Origin: Autumnicola psychrophila
GTDB lineage: Bacteria > Bacteroidota > Bacteroidia > Flavobacteriales > Flavobacteriaceae
NCBI RefSeq assembly: GCF_031846645.1
Contig: NZ_JAVRHN010000014.1
Location: forward strand, 1-64,000
Direction of reading: 5' to 3'
Length of the DNA stretch: 64,000 nucleotides
Position 1 is the first letter of the stretch. Every line of letters begins with the position of its first letter. Positions 7,506-16,216 of this stretch are shown in pieces. The notes below the pieces were generated by a model, which did not search any database, had not been told where the DNA came from, and was given only the letters and a program-made list of their open reading frames with translations. Position numbers and translations under genes: made by a program.

Positions 7506-9191
7506 ATGGACGGGCAAAAATTATCGGACGACGAGTATATAAAGGACAAAAGTGATTATTTAAGAGGCACGATTAAAGAGAGCCTCAGAAACCCTCTCAC
7601 AGGTGCCCTTGATCCTGATGATGTAAAGCTCATTAAATATCATGGTTCTTATCAGCAATACGATCGGGATCTTGATACCGAACGGAAGAAGCAAAAACTG
7701 GAGCCGCTTTATCAGTTTATGATACGGGTAAGAACTCCCGGAGGAATTACTACTCCCGGGCAGTGGATTGCGCTGGATAAACTTTCAGATCAATACGGAA
7801 ATAGTACGATGAAGCTGACTACAAGGCAGTCTTTTCAGTTTCACGGCATTTTTAAAAATGAACTGAAACCCACTATAAAAGCTATAAATGATGAGTTGTT
7901 GAGTACACTCGCCACCTGCGGGGATGTGAACAGGAATGTGATGTGCAACCCCAACCCCTATCAGTCAAAAATACACGAAGAAGTATATGCATTGGCCGGA
8001 GAAATTAGTGAGCACTTTCTTCCGAAGACTTCAGCTTATCACGAGATATGGCTGGATAAAGAGAAGGTTGCAGGAACACCAGATAAAGAGCCCTTATATT
8101 CAGAACATTACTTGCCCCGAAAATTTAAAATCGGACTCACCATTCCGCCAAACAACGATATTGATGTCTTTGCAAATGATCTTGGTTTTATTGCCATAGA
8201 AGAAGATAATGAAATCGTAGGTTACAATGTTTGTATAGGCGGAGGGCTGGGAAGTACCTTCGGGGAAAAATCCACTTATCCACGCCTGGCAGATGTCATA
8301 GGTTTTGTGCCAAAAGACAAGGTTATTGCTGTCGGCGAAGCGGTGATTACAATCCAGAGGGATTATGGGAACCGGGTGGACAGGAAAAATGCAAGACTTA
8401 AGTATACGATAGATAAACATGGACTACAATGGTTTGTAGATGAAATTGAAAATCGTCTTGGTTCAAAAATGGAAAAACCCCGTGCTTTTGAATTCAATAA
8501 AAATGGCGATGAATACGGATGGGTAAAAGGAACTAATGACAAGTGGTTTTATACACTGTTTATAGAACACGGAAGGATTAAAGATGAAGAAGGTTACCGG
8601 CTTAAAAAGGCTTTAAAAGAAGTTGCCGAAATACTCAAAGGTGATTTTAGACTTACCGGAAACCAGAACCTCATTATTGCCAATGTAGCTGAAAAAAATA
8701 AGAAAGCCATTGAAGCTGTTTTGGAAAAAAACGGAGTGCTTAATAACGAGAAACTCACCGGACTTCGAAAAAGTTCTATGGCTTGTGTGGCGCTAAATAC
8801 CTGTCCCCTGGCTTTTGCAGAAGCTGAGCGCTATTTACCTTCGCTGGTAGATAAGCTGGATGATATCATGAGAAAGCATAACCTTCAGGATGACGAAATA
8901 AATATCAGGATGACCGGCTGCCCAAATAATTGTGCCAGGTCGTCTTTAGGAGAAATAGGTTTTGTGGGCCGTGCACCAGGCCGCTACAATATGTACCTTG
9001 GCGCGAGCCATAACGGTGACCGTCTAAATTCTTTATATAAAGAAATGCTTTCTGAAGAAAATATTCTGCAGGAGCTCGATCCTATTCTGGGTTCTTATGC
9101 TCAGGAAAGAGAACCAGGTGAAGAATTTGGTGATTTCGTGATAAGAAAAAATCTGGTGGATACAACAAATCGTCCGCTTCAAATCCTTTAG
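7506..9191 (+). CDS. cysI: Sulfite reductase hemoprotein beta subunit
   Basis: 561 residues, with two nitrite/sulfite-reductase half-domains. The siroheme-[4Fe-4S] ligands are all present: CVALNTC (C427, C433) and GCPNNC (C472, C476), the C-x5-C ... C-x3-C pattern. The substrate and siroheme-binding basic residues lie in regions such as KLTTRQSFQFHG (103-114). With CysJ it carries out the six-electron reduction of sulfite to sulfide. The gene starts with ATG and follows cysJ by 120 bases, so co-transcription is likely. No defects seen. Confidence 0.96.
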   Translation: MDGQKLSDDEYIKDKSDYLRGTIKESLRNPLTGALDPDDVKLIKYHGSYQQYDRDLDTERKKQKLEPLYQFMIRVRTPGGITTPGQWIALDKLSDQYGNSTMKLTTRQSFQFHGIFKNELKPTIKAINDELLSTLATCGDVNRNVMCNPNPYQSKIHEEVYALAGEISEHFLPKTSAYHEIWLDKEKVAGTPDKEPLYSEHYLPRKFKIGLTIPPNNDIDVFANDLGFIAIEEDNEIVGYNVCIGGGLGSTFGEKSTYPRLADVIGFVPKDKVIAVGEAVITIQRDYGNRVDRKNARLKYTIDKHGLQWFVDEIENRLGSKMEKPRAFEFNKNGDEYGWVKGTNDKWFYTLFIEHGRIKDEEGYRLKKALKEVAEILKGDFRLTGNQNLIIANVAEKNKKAIEAVLEKNGVLNNEKLTGLRKSSMACVALNTCPLAFAEAERYLPSLVDKLDDIMRKHNLQDDEINIRMTGCPNNCARSSLGEIGFVGRAPGRYNMYLGASHNGDRLNSLYKEMLSEENILQELDPILGSYAQEREPGEEFGDFVIRKNLVDTTNRPLQIL

Positions 9192-9618
9192 TAGGTTATA
9201 ATTTGGTTGATGGATAGCTAATAGGAACGCCGCTTTCAGGCTGATCTAAAGGATGATAATTGACATAAAAAATATGCCTCTTTAAAATGGTGTTCTTCAA
9301 TTTTGGCAGAGGTGCTAAAAAAACTCTGTTTCACCTCCCATGATTTTAGTAAATTGACAAAATAATTCAGACATTGGGAAGTAGAAAAGGTTCTTTAGCT
9401 TTTGAAAAGGGATTTAAGCCGATAATTGGCAAAATTTGGTTATGACCAAAAATGCTGGTGAATGGGTTCCAATCAATAATAGAGAACTTTTTAAATCATA
9501 GACCAGTTTCACATTAATGCAAAATTATGCAAAGAGATGGAGAAATAATTGCCGGCGAAACTGCTACTCCCGTGGGGATTGTTGCAAATAATCAATTTGT
9601 CTAAATAGAAATAAACCA
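9192..9618. other. 427-base intergenic region, no gene recognised
   Basis: Holds two copies of the GATAATTG-type motif (9255-9262 and 9421-9430) seen in other intergenic regions of this window. A 19-codon frame starting near 9441 is too short to support. No terminator with a clear U-tract was found after cysI. Confidence 0.5.
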
Positions 9619-10827
9619 ATGATAAAAAACGGACCAAAATCCGGTGTTTTCAGAAGCGTAAAATTTTCAGTTTTGATGCTGGCAATTTTCTTTACATCCT
9701 GTGCAACGCAGAAGGACATTCCGGAAAATAAAATTGACAGAACTTTAGAATTAGCTGCACAACAGTATAAATATATGGCAGACCAGCTGCCTAAGGATGG
9801 AAGGTTTCCCAAAACTTTTTATGCTAAAGAAGACCGTTTTGAGACCAGCGGGTCTAATTGGTGGGTTAGCGGGTTCTATCCGGGAACACTCCTCTATTTA
9901 TATGAAGAAACTGGTGATCCTGAACTAATGGAAGAGGCAGAAAGAATTTTGAAAGACCTCGAAAAAGAGCAGTATAACACCTCTACCCACGACTTGGGCT
10001 TTATGATGTTTGACAGTTTTGGTGCTGCAAATCGTCTTGATCCACGAGAGGAATATGACGAAATTCTTATGAACAGCGCCAAATCTTTAGCTACACGGTT
10101 TGATGAAGAAGTTGGCGCTATACGCTCCTGGGATTCTGATGATGACAGTTTTTTGGTAATTGTCGATAATATGATGAACCTGGAGCTGCTGTTCTGGGCT
10201 TCAGAATACAGTGGGGACAATATTTATCGTGATATTGCTATCACTCATTCCAATACTACAATACAACATCACTTTAGACCAGACAATAGTTCTTATCACG
10301 TGATAAATTATAACGAAAACACGGGTGAAGTAAAAGAAAAGAGAACGGCCCAGGGCAATGCCGACGAATCTGCCTGGGCTCGTGGACAAGCCTGGGGTCT
10401 GTATGGCTTTACAGAGGTATATCGAAAAACTAAAGATCAAAAATACCTGGACCAGGCCGTGAAAATTGCAGATTTTATGCTTGACCACCCAAATATGCCT
10501 GCAGATAAAATTCCGTATTGGGATTACAACGCGCCAAAAATTCCGGATGCATTTAGAGATTCTTCGGCAGGTGCGATTATGGCCGCTGCCCTGCTTGAGC
10601 TAAGCGAATATGTAAATAAAAATAGGCAAAAGAAATATTTCAATGCTGCTGAAACAGCTCTCAATACGCTTATGAGTCCGGAATATTTAGCTGAAGAAGG
10701 TACCAACGGTGGCTTTATTTTAAAACACGGAGTTGGTCATCTCCCCCAAAATTCTGAAGTAGATGTACCACTTACCTATGGCGACTACTATTTTGTTGAG
10801 GCATTAAATCGCTACAAGGAAGAATAA
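9619..10827 (+). CDS. GH88 unsaturated glucuronyl hydrolase, lipoprotein
   Basis: 402 residues with a lipoprotein signal peptide (lipobox FTSC, Cys28). The body matches glycoside hydrolase family 88, an (alpha/alpha)6 barrel. THDLGFMM (D125) and VDNMMNLE (D183) fit the two conserved aspartates, and ARGQAWGLYGF is also typical. GH88 enzymes hydrate and release unsaturated uronic acids from the ends of oligosaccharides made by polysaccharide lyases. This suits a lifestyle that includes the PL10 lyase at 30.6-33.3 kb. It should act in the periplasm, anchored by lipid. The next gene, an oxidoreductase, is 74 bases downstream and probably in the same transcript. The precise glycan (pectin, alginate, ulvan or glycosaminoglycan type) cannot be told. 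Confidence 0.9.
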   Translation: MIKNGPKSGVFRSVKFSVLMLAIFFTSCATQKDIPENKIDRTLELAAQQYKYMADQLPKDGRFPKTFYAKEDRFETSGSNWWVSGFYPGTLLYLYEETGDPELMEEAERILKDLEKEQYNTSTHDLGFMMFDSFGAANRLDPREEYDEILMNSAKSLATRFDEEVGAIRSWDSDDDSFLVIVDNMMNLELLFWASEYSGDNIYRDIAITHSNTTIQHHFRPDNSSYHVINYNENTGEVKEKRTAQGNADESAWARGQAWGLYGFTEVYRKTKDQKYLDQAVKIADFMLDHPNMPADKIPYWDYNAPKIPDAFRDSSAGAIMAAALLELSEYVNKNRQKKYFNAAETALNTLMSPEYLAEEGTNGGFILKHGVGHLPQNSEVDVPLTYGDYYFVEALNRYKEE

Positions 10828-10901
10828 GAGCAGAATAACAGCACAAAAAACCTGGAGTTATAGAGTTCCGGAATAGTGCTTAGTGTCAAAAAATTGAATA
10901 A

Positions 10902-11873
10902 ATGAAAAAGCTAGTATGGGGAATTTTAGGATGCGGAGACGTGGCAGAGGTTAAAAGCGGTCCTGCATTTCAGAAAATTTATAATTCTGAATTGCTCGCC
11001 GTGATGCGCAGAAATGCTGTAAAAGCTGAAGACTTTGCAAAAAGGCACAATGTCCCCACCTGGTATAACAATGCCGAAGAACTTTTAAAAGATTCCCGAA
11101 TTAATGCTATTTACATTGCCACTCCCCCATCTACACATGTAGAACTTACGCTAAAGGCAATTCAAGCAGGGAAAAATATTTATCTTGAAAAGCCGATGGC
11201 GATTAACGCGCAGGAATCCGCCAGAATAATCGAAGCCTTAAACAAGAGCAAAAGCAAGTTAACTGTAGCACATTACCGCAGAAAATTACCTGCATTTTTA
11301 AAAGTAAAGGAGCTTCTAGAAAATATGAGTATTGGTGAAATACGTTTTGCAGACATTCAAATTCTACAGTCTCCAAAATCTAAATTAATTGCAGATTCTG
11401 ACGAAAACTGGAGAATTGACCCTGCCATTTCAGGCGGTGGCTATTTTCACGATCTCGCGCCTCATCAAATCGACCTTATGTACCAGTTTTTCGGAGAACC
11501 GGAATATGTTCAGGGTATTTCCGGAAATCAGAATAATCTTTATCCTGCAGACGATATTGTGAACGGAATCATCAGGTTTAAAAGCGGAGTGCAATTTCGC
11601 GGAATATGGTGTTTTAATGCATCCGAAAAAGATCAAAAGGATGAATGCACAATCTTCGGAAGTCATGGCTCTATAAGCTTCTCCTTCTTTGGAGATAAGG
11701 TGGTTTTAAATTCGGAAGAGCATAGTGAAACTTTCGATTTTGAACCTCTCCCTCATGTCCAACAACCAATGATTAAAGCTACTGTAGATTACTTCCTTGG
11801 AAATGCCGAAAATCCCTGTTCTGCCGAAGATGGATTGGCGGTAATGAATATAATGGACAGGTTTTGCAGTTAA
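10902..11873 (+). CDS. Gfo/Idh/MocA family oxidoreductase
   Basis: 323 residues. The N-terminal Rossmann fold has the dinucleotide loop GILGCGDVA (7-15) and the family signature EKPMA (96-100). The C-terminal half is the alpha/beta substrate domain, with GGGYFHDLAPHQIDLM carrying the usual catalytic-region histidines. These are NAD(P)-dependent enzymes acting on sugars, sugar acids or inositols. Its place after the GH88 gene suggests it handles a sugar released from a polyuronide, but the substrate is not readable. No signal peptide, so cytoplasmic. Confidence 0.9.
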   Translation: MKKLVWGILGCGDVAEVKSGPAFQKIYNSELLAVMRRNAVKAEDFAKRHNVPTWYNNAEELLKDSRINAIYIATPPSTHVELTLKAIQAGKNIYLEKPMAINAQESARIIEALNKSKSKLTVAHYRRKLPAFLKVKELLENMSIGEIRFADIQILQSPKSKLIADSDENWRIDPAISGGGYFHDLAPHQIDLMYQFFGEPEYVQGISGNQNNLYPADDIVNGIIRFKSGVQFRGIWCFNASEKDQKDECTIFGSHGSISFSFFGDKVVLNSEEHSETFDFEPLPHVQQPMIKATVDYFLGNAENPCSAEDGLAVMNIMDRFCS

Positions 11874-12026
11874 TCAAGGGAAATTAATTCTGAAAAATCT
11901 GGATTTTTCAAACCAGCTTTTCTTCCGTAGAAAAACTACGGCTAAAAGAACAGCAGGTCGATAATTGCCAAATTCGAGGTGCCGCTTTTACCTACAGTAT
12001 CTATAAATTTTTCTGCAAGCTGAAGC

Positions 12027-12185
12027 TTATTTCCCTTCCTCCAGTCTTTTAAACGTTCTTCTATTCTGCATGAGATTATCTCTAATAATATGCCTTCTCT
12101 TCGCATCGATCCCCACAGGATTGCATTGTTTTTCTATTTTGTCGTGAGGCGTATTTTTATTATCCGCAAGCTTAAAAAACCAAAT
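12027..12185 (-). pseudogene. Possible gene remnant, 52 codons
   Basis: A minus-strand frame without a start codon encodes a stretch rich in Lys/Arg, including NPVGIDAKRRHIIRDNL, and ends LEEGK followed by TAA. The composition looks protein-like, but I recognise no family. It may be the tail of a lost gene in this decayed region, or chance. Confidence 0.2.
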
Positions 12186-12300
12186 TTACTTACAAATAAA
12201 GTCACTTGCGGCTGAGTGAATATTTTAAAATTTTAAATGTAGTTTTTCTCCTTCTAAAAGAAAACTGCAACCGATAATTTTCTATAATTTGCCAGTTTTC

Positions 12301-12361
12301 GACCGTCATAAAGAGGCTTCAAAAATAGCAATTATCGATATATTCAACTGGAACTTTATCC
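12301..12361. repeat. Dispersed intergenic repeat, copy B
   Basis: Resembles the copy at 61-121 (GAGGC, A-run, AATTATCGA, TTCA-CTG). Non-coding. Function unknown. Confidence 0.4.
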
Positions 12362-12572
12362 CCTTCAAAGTGAGGAATTAAGAAAGATTTGAAACTTAGT
12401 GATCAGATATTCTGATTCATAAAAATATCTTAGAAATGCTTAAAATGGAAGTCTTTAAATTCTGTACCATATTGAAATATAATGGTATGAGTGTTAATTT
12501 AATAAATATTGTAACATCCTGTTTCTGTAAATTTTACTACATTTAAGACAGACTTACTCACAAGCCACAATT

Positions 12573-13160
12573 ATGAAGTACCTGATTTTATTTTCTCTGT
12601 TTTGCATTACCGGTACCTTAACTGCACAGCAGGAGGTCCTGCCACAGGAAGTACAGATATACACAGCCACTCTCCCCCTGGCTGAGGACATGCGTGAGGG
12701 AGCAATGGTTTATGGCTACGACACATCAGGCAGCCTTGTGGTACTGCGGGAGGGAAAAAACAATCAAATATGCATGGCCGATGATCCTACTAAAGAAGGA
12801 ATCTCGGTGGCCTGTTATTCAAAAAAACTGGAACCCTTTATGTCTCGTGGAAGAGAACTCCTTGCAGAAGGGAAAACAGAAATGGAAAAAAGAGAGATTC
12901 GCCAAAAGGAATCTGAAACAGGCAAACTTCAACTACCTGATGCTCCCAGCATGATGTATGTATTAAGTGGCATAGACGAAAACTACAACAGGAATTCCGG
13001 AGAATTAACAGAAGGAAATCTGCGGTACGTGATTTATATTCCGTATGCTACAACAGAATCCACAGGACTCCCTGACAGACCTCATGCACCGGGAATGCCC
13101 TGGCTTATGGATCCCGGGACTCACCGTGCACACATCATGGTGACTCCACCATCGCAATAG
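12573..13160 (+). CDS. Secreted protein of unknown function
   Basis: 195 residues with a good signal peptide (about 1-19, cleaved near TAQQ). The mature part has QEVQIYTATLPLAEDMREGA, a short acidic and basic helical stretch (about 100-115), and a proline-rich end (PDRPHAPGMPWLMDPGTHRAHIM). I do not recognise the family. It stands alone, with ATG at 12573, about 200 bases from the convergent glycogen phosphorylase gene. Confidence 0.6.
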   Translation: MKYLILFSLFCITGTLTAQQEVLPQEVQIYTATLPLAEDMREGAMVYGYDTSGSLVVLREGKNNQICMADDPTKEGISVACYSKKLEPFMSRGRELLAEGKTEMEKREIRQKESETGKLQLPDAPSMMYVLSGIDENYNRNSGELTEGNLRYVIYIPYATTESTGLPDRPHAPGMPWLMDPGTHRAHIMVTPPSQ

Positions 13161-13361
13161 AAGATATTTTGCCAGCTGAGATCGTAAGTGCAACACGCTC
13201 AAAAACAGCATAAATCAAAATTTTGGTTTCCCAGTTTGAGACGACTAACTTATTCTTTATTTAAATCAGTAGAGATCTTCTATCGTCTCTGAAATCAGTT
13301 TACCTGAGAACTAAAAAATCTCCCTGTCTTTATTAAATAATATAACAACTGGACTTATCAT

Positions 13362-15845
13362 TTATGCCTTTACTGCTTTTACCTTCCAAATTTTTTCACA
13401 ATAGTCTTTTATCGACCGGTCACTTGAAAATTTCCCCATATTTGCCACGTTTATAATAGACATTTTTGCCCATTTCTGAGAATCCTTCCAAATTTCATAA
13501 ACGTTTTCCATCTGGTCTACGTAAGACTGGTAATCCTGGAGTAACAGATAAGGATCCTGATTTAAGAGGTTATCATAAATGGATCGAAATAGTTCTGTGT
13601 CTCCTTTTGTGAGTTCTTCTGATAACAGAAAGTCTAACACCCTCTTTAGTTTCTCATTTTCAGAATAGATTTTATAGGGATGATAACCCGCCTTCTTCCT
13701 CTCCGCAACTTCCTCTGTAGTGAGACCAAAAAGAAAGAAGTTTTCTTCTCCTACTTCTTCTCTTATTTCCACATTAGCTCCGTCCAGAGTACCAATGGTA
13801 AGGGCTCCGTTAAGAGCAAATTTCATATTCCCGGTTCCCGATGCTTCTTTTCCTGCCATAGATATTTGTTCCGAAAGATCTGCACCGGGGTAAACGTGCT
13901 GCGCAAGCTTTACGCTGAAGTTTGGCAGGAAAATCACCTTTAAAATCTTGTTAACTTCAGGATCGTTATTGATAAGATCACCCACGGCAGTAATTAACTT
14001 AATTATACGTTTAGCCATAAAATAACCAGGGGCGGCTTTTCCTGCAAAAACGAAAGCAGTTGGTGGAATATTATTCTGCCCGTCTTCCTTGATCTGCATA
14101 TATAAACTCAGGATATGCAGTACCTTAAGATGCTGCCGTTTATACTCATGTATCCGCTTTACCTGCACGTCAATCAGCATTTCAGGGTTTATTTCAAATC
14201 CCGTAAATTCTTTTATTTGAGCGGCAAGGTTCTTTTTATTCTCCAGCTTCACTTCCATCCATTTTCTGCGGAAGTCTTCATCGTTAACAAAGGATTCGAG
14301 GCTTTTTAACTTGTCGAGATTGGTAAGCCATCCTTTTCCGATTTTTTCGGTAATTAAACCAGCCAAAAGTGGATTACTCACAGCGAGGAACCTCCTGTGC
14401 GTGATTCCGTTAGTAACGTTAGTAAATTTTTCTGGCCATAGTTGTGCGAAATCCTTCAGTACCTCTTCCTTAAGCAGACCAGAATGTAATGCTGAAACTC
14501 CATTCACCTTATAACTACCCACCGTTGCCAAATGTGCCATCCTGATAGTAGGTTCTCCCCTGTCGTCAATTAAGGACATTCTAGATATCTGTTCTCCGGT
14601 AAAATCGTGCTCCCGGATTTCAGTGATAAACCTGCTGTTAATTTCATAAATCAACTCAAGATGTCTTGGCAGCAGATTTCTTAAAAGATTTACCGGCCAT
14701 TTTTCCAGCGCTTCAGGCAAAAGGGTGTGATTGGTATATGCAAAGGTACTCTTGGTAACCTTCCAGGCTTCTTCCCATTCCATGTGGTGCACATCCAGCA
14801 ATAATCTCATGAGCTCTGCCACTGCAATAGAGGGATGAGTATCGTTGAGCTGAATAGTAAATTTTTCATGAAGAGTTTCCAGTTTACGTCCCTGTAAAAG
14901 GTGCAACCTGATGATGTCCTGAAGCGAACAGCAAACAAAGAAATACTGCTGCTTTAATCTTAGTTCTTTTCCCGAAAGGTTTTCATCATTAGGATAAAGC
15001 ACTTTCGTAATATTTTCAGACCGCATCTTTTTCTCTACTGCCCGGTAATATTCTCCCAGATTATAAGCAGCAAAATCAAAGGATTCTGTTGCCTCTGCTT
15101 TCCATAGTCTTAATATGATACTATTGCTTTGGTAACCCAGGATGGGAGTATCATAGGCAGTGCCCTTAATTTCAGAGTCTGGTATCCACTCGATGTGCAG
15201 CTTATTATTTTCATCCCTGCTGTGCTCTGTATTACCTCCAAACTTCACTTCGAAAGAAATTTCTGGTCTGAGGATTTCCCACGTGTTTCCCTTCTGCAGC
15301 CATTTATCTGTAGATTCAACTTGCCAGCCATTTTGTATTTCCTGTTTAAAGATCCCAAATTCATAGCGTATACCATAGGCTATAGAAGGAATTCCCAAAG
15401 TTGCGAGAGAATCCATATAGCAGGAAGCTAATCTTCCCAGTCCGCCATTTCCAAGTCCCGGCTCCACCTCTTCCTTTAGAAGTTCATCCAGATCAAGATC
15501 AAATTCAGCCAGTGCTTCCCTTGTTTCCTCCACAATCTCCAGGTTAAGCAGATTGTTTCCAAGATGTGGACCCGGAAGATATTCGGCAGATAGATAAGCC
15601 ACTCCGCGTGCATCTTCTTCGGCATACTGTTCAAGCGATTTTACATATTTTCTAAAGACCCTGTCCCGCACGGTGAGGGCAAGGGAAGTATAAAAGTCAT
15701 TTTTGGTGGCCACCACCGGAATTCGACCTAAACTGTAGAACAACTTTTCCAGAAAAGAGGTTTTTATATCCTCCTTGGTAAGTCCAATATTAGCTACTCC
15801 GGGTTTAGCAAAATAATGTTCGGTTTTTTTGTTGTTTGAATTCAT
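13362..15845 (-). CDS. glgP: Glycogen/starch phosphorylase
   Basis: 827 residues, normal length for the GT35 phosphorylase family. The pyridoxal-phosphate lysine lies in EASGTGNMKF (K675), followed by the conserved NGALTIGTLDGANVE. The N-terminal GNGGLGRLASCY (about 132-143) and RIHEYKRQ are also typical. The enzyme releases glucose-1-phosphate from alpha-1,4-glucans in the cytoplasm. It stands alone, without glgB, glgC or malto-oligosaccharide genes nearby, so it may serve storage-glycogen or maltodextrin use. No regulatory N-terminal extension like that of eukaryotic enzymes is seen. Confidence 0.95.
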   Translation of the reverse strand: MNSNNKKTEHYFAKPGVANIGLTKEDIKTSFLEKLFYSLGRIPVVATKNDFYTSLALTVRDRVFRKYVKSLEQYAEEDARGVAYLSAEYLPGPHLGNNLLNLEIVEETREALAEFDLDLDELLKEEVEPGLGNGGLGRLASCYMDSLATLGIPSIAYGIRYEFGIFKQEIQNGWQVESTDKWLQKGNTWEILRPEISFEVKFGGNTEHSRDENNKLHIEWIPDSEIKGTAYDTPILGYQSNSIILRLWKAEATESFDFAAYNLGEYYRAVEKKMRSENITKVLYPNDENLSGKELRLKQQYFFVCCSLQDIIRLHLLQGRKLETLHEKFTIQLNDTHPSIAVAELMRLLLDVHHMEWEEAWKVTKSTFAYTNHTLLPEALEKWPVNLLRNLLPRHLELIYEINSRFITEIREHDFTGEQISRMSLIDDRGEPTIRMAHLATVGSYKVNGVSALHSGLLKEEVLKDFAQLWPEKFTNVTNGITHRRFLAVSNPLLAGLITEKIGKGWLTNLDKLKSLESFVNDEDFRRKWMEVKLENKKNLAAQIKEFTGFEINPEMLIDVQVKRIHEYKRQHLKVLHILSLYMQIKEDGQNNIPPTAFVFAGKAAPGYFMAKRIIKLITAVGDLINNDPEVNKILKVIFLPNFSVKLAQHVYPGADLSEQISMAGKEASGTGNMKFALNGALTIGTLDGANVEIREEVGEENFFLFGLTTEEVAERKKAGYHPYKIYSENEKLKRVLDFLLSEELTKGDTELFRSIYDNLLNQDPYLLLQDYQSYVDQMENVYEIWKDSQKWAKMSIINVANMGKFSSDRSIKDYCEKIWKVKAVKA

Positions 15846-16216
15846 GTCGAGTAAAGGTTTACAGGGAGATAGTCCTCCGTGATTTGGGGATTTACTTCAT
15901 TGAAAATTAGATGATAATCCAATTTTCATGAGGAGAATTTATGAAATTTCTATGGAAGAATTGTCAACAGGAAAAGATTATTTTATAATTAATACCAGTG
16001 CCTTCAGTTGAAGTGGGCTTTCCAGTTTGTTATTTCTAAGCTCTTCAGAATTTATACCTCGTAAAACCGTTCCTCCGACTCCGAACGGCTGAACAAATAT
16101 TAGCGAATAAAAACATGCTTCAAATTTGACAATTATCGGTAGATAGCATTTTCAATATAAAAAAAGGTTCAACCTATTAAAGTTGAACCTTTTATTTTCA
16201 ATTACATGAATTAATA
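15846..16216. other. 371-base intergenic region between katE and glgP
   Basis: Holds the glgP upstream region, a CCGTTC...GAACGG hairpin (about 16065-16090) that is a variant of the CGACTCCG-type Bacteroidota repeat, a CAATTATC motif at 16130-16137, and the katE terminator at 16163-16192. No gene. Confidence 0.5.
16163..16192 (-). terminator. Rho-independent terminator of the catalase gene
   Basis: A perfect 11-base stem, AAAGGTTCAAC / GTTGAACCTTT, with an 8-base loop. On the minus strand it is followed by a T run. It begins 24 bases after the katE stop codon. Confidence 0.85.

Larger units (their letters stand above)
11874..12572. other. 699-base gene-poor region with repeats
   Basis: Contains a small hairpin CCGTAG-aaaaa-CTACGG (11925-11941) without a clear U-tract, followed by the GATAATTGCC motif at 11960-11969. 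A second repeat copy lies around 12301-12361. A minus-strand open stretch (12027-12185) reads like the end of a protein but has no start and is listed separately. Otherwise nothing recognisable. Confidence 0.5.

Noticed and set aside
9441..9500. 19-codon frame before the GH88 gene
   Set aside because: Too short and without supporting context.
11925..11941. Terminator after the Gfo/Idh/MocA gene
   Set aside because: The 6-base stem lacks a following U-tract; kept only as part of the intergenic description.
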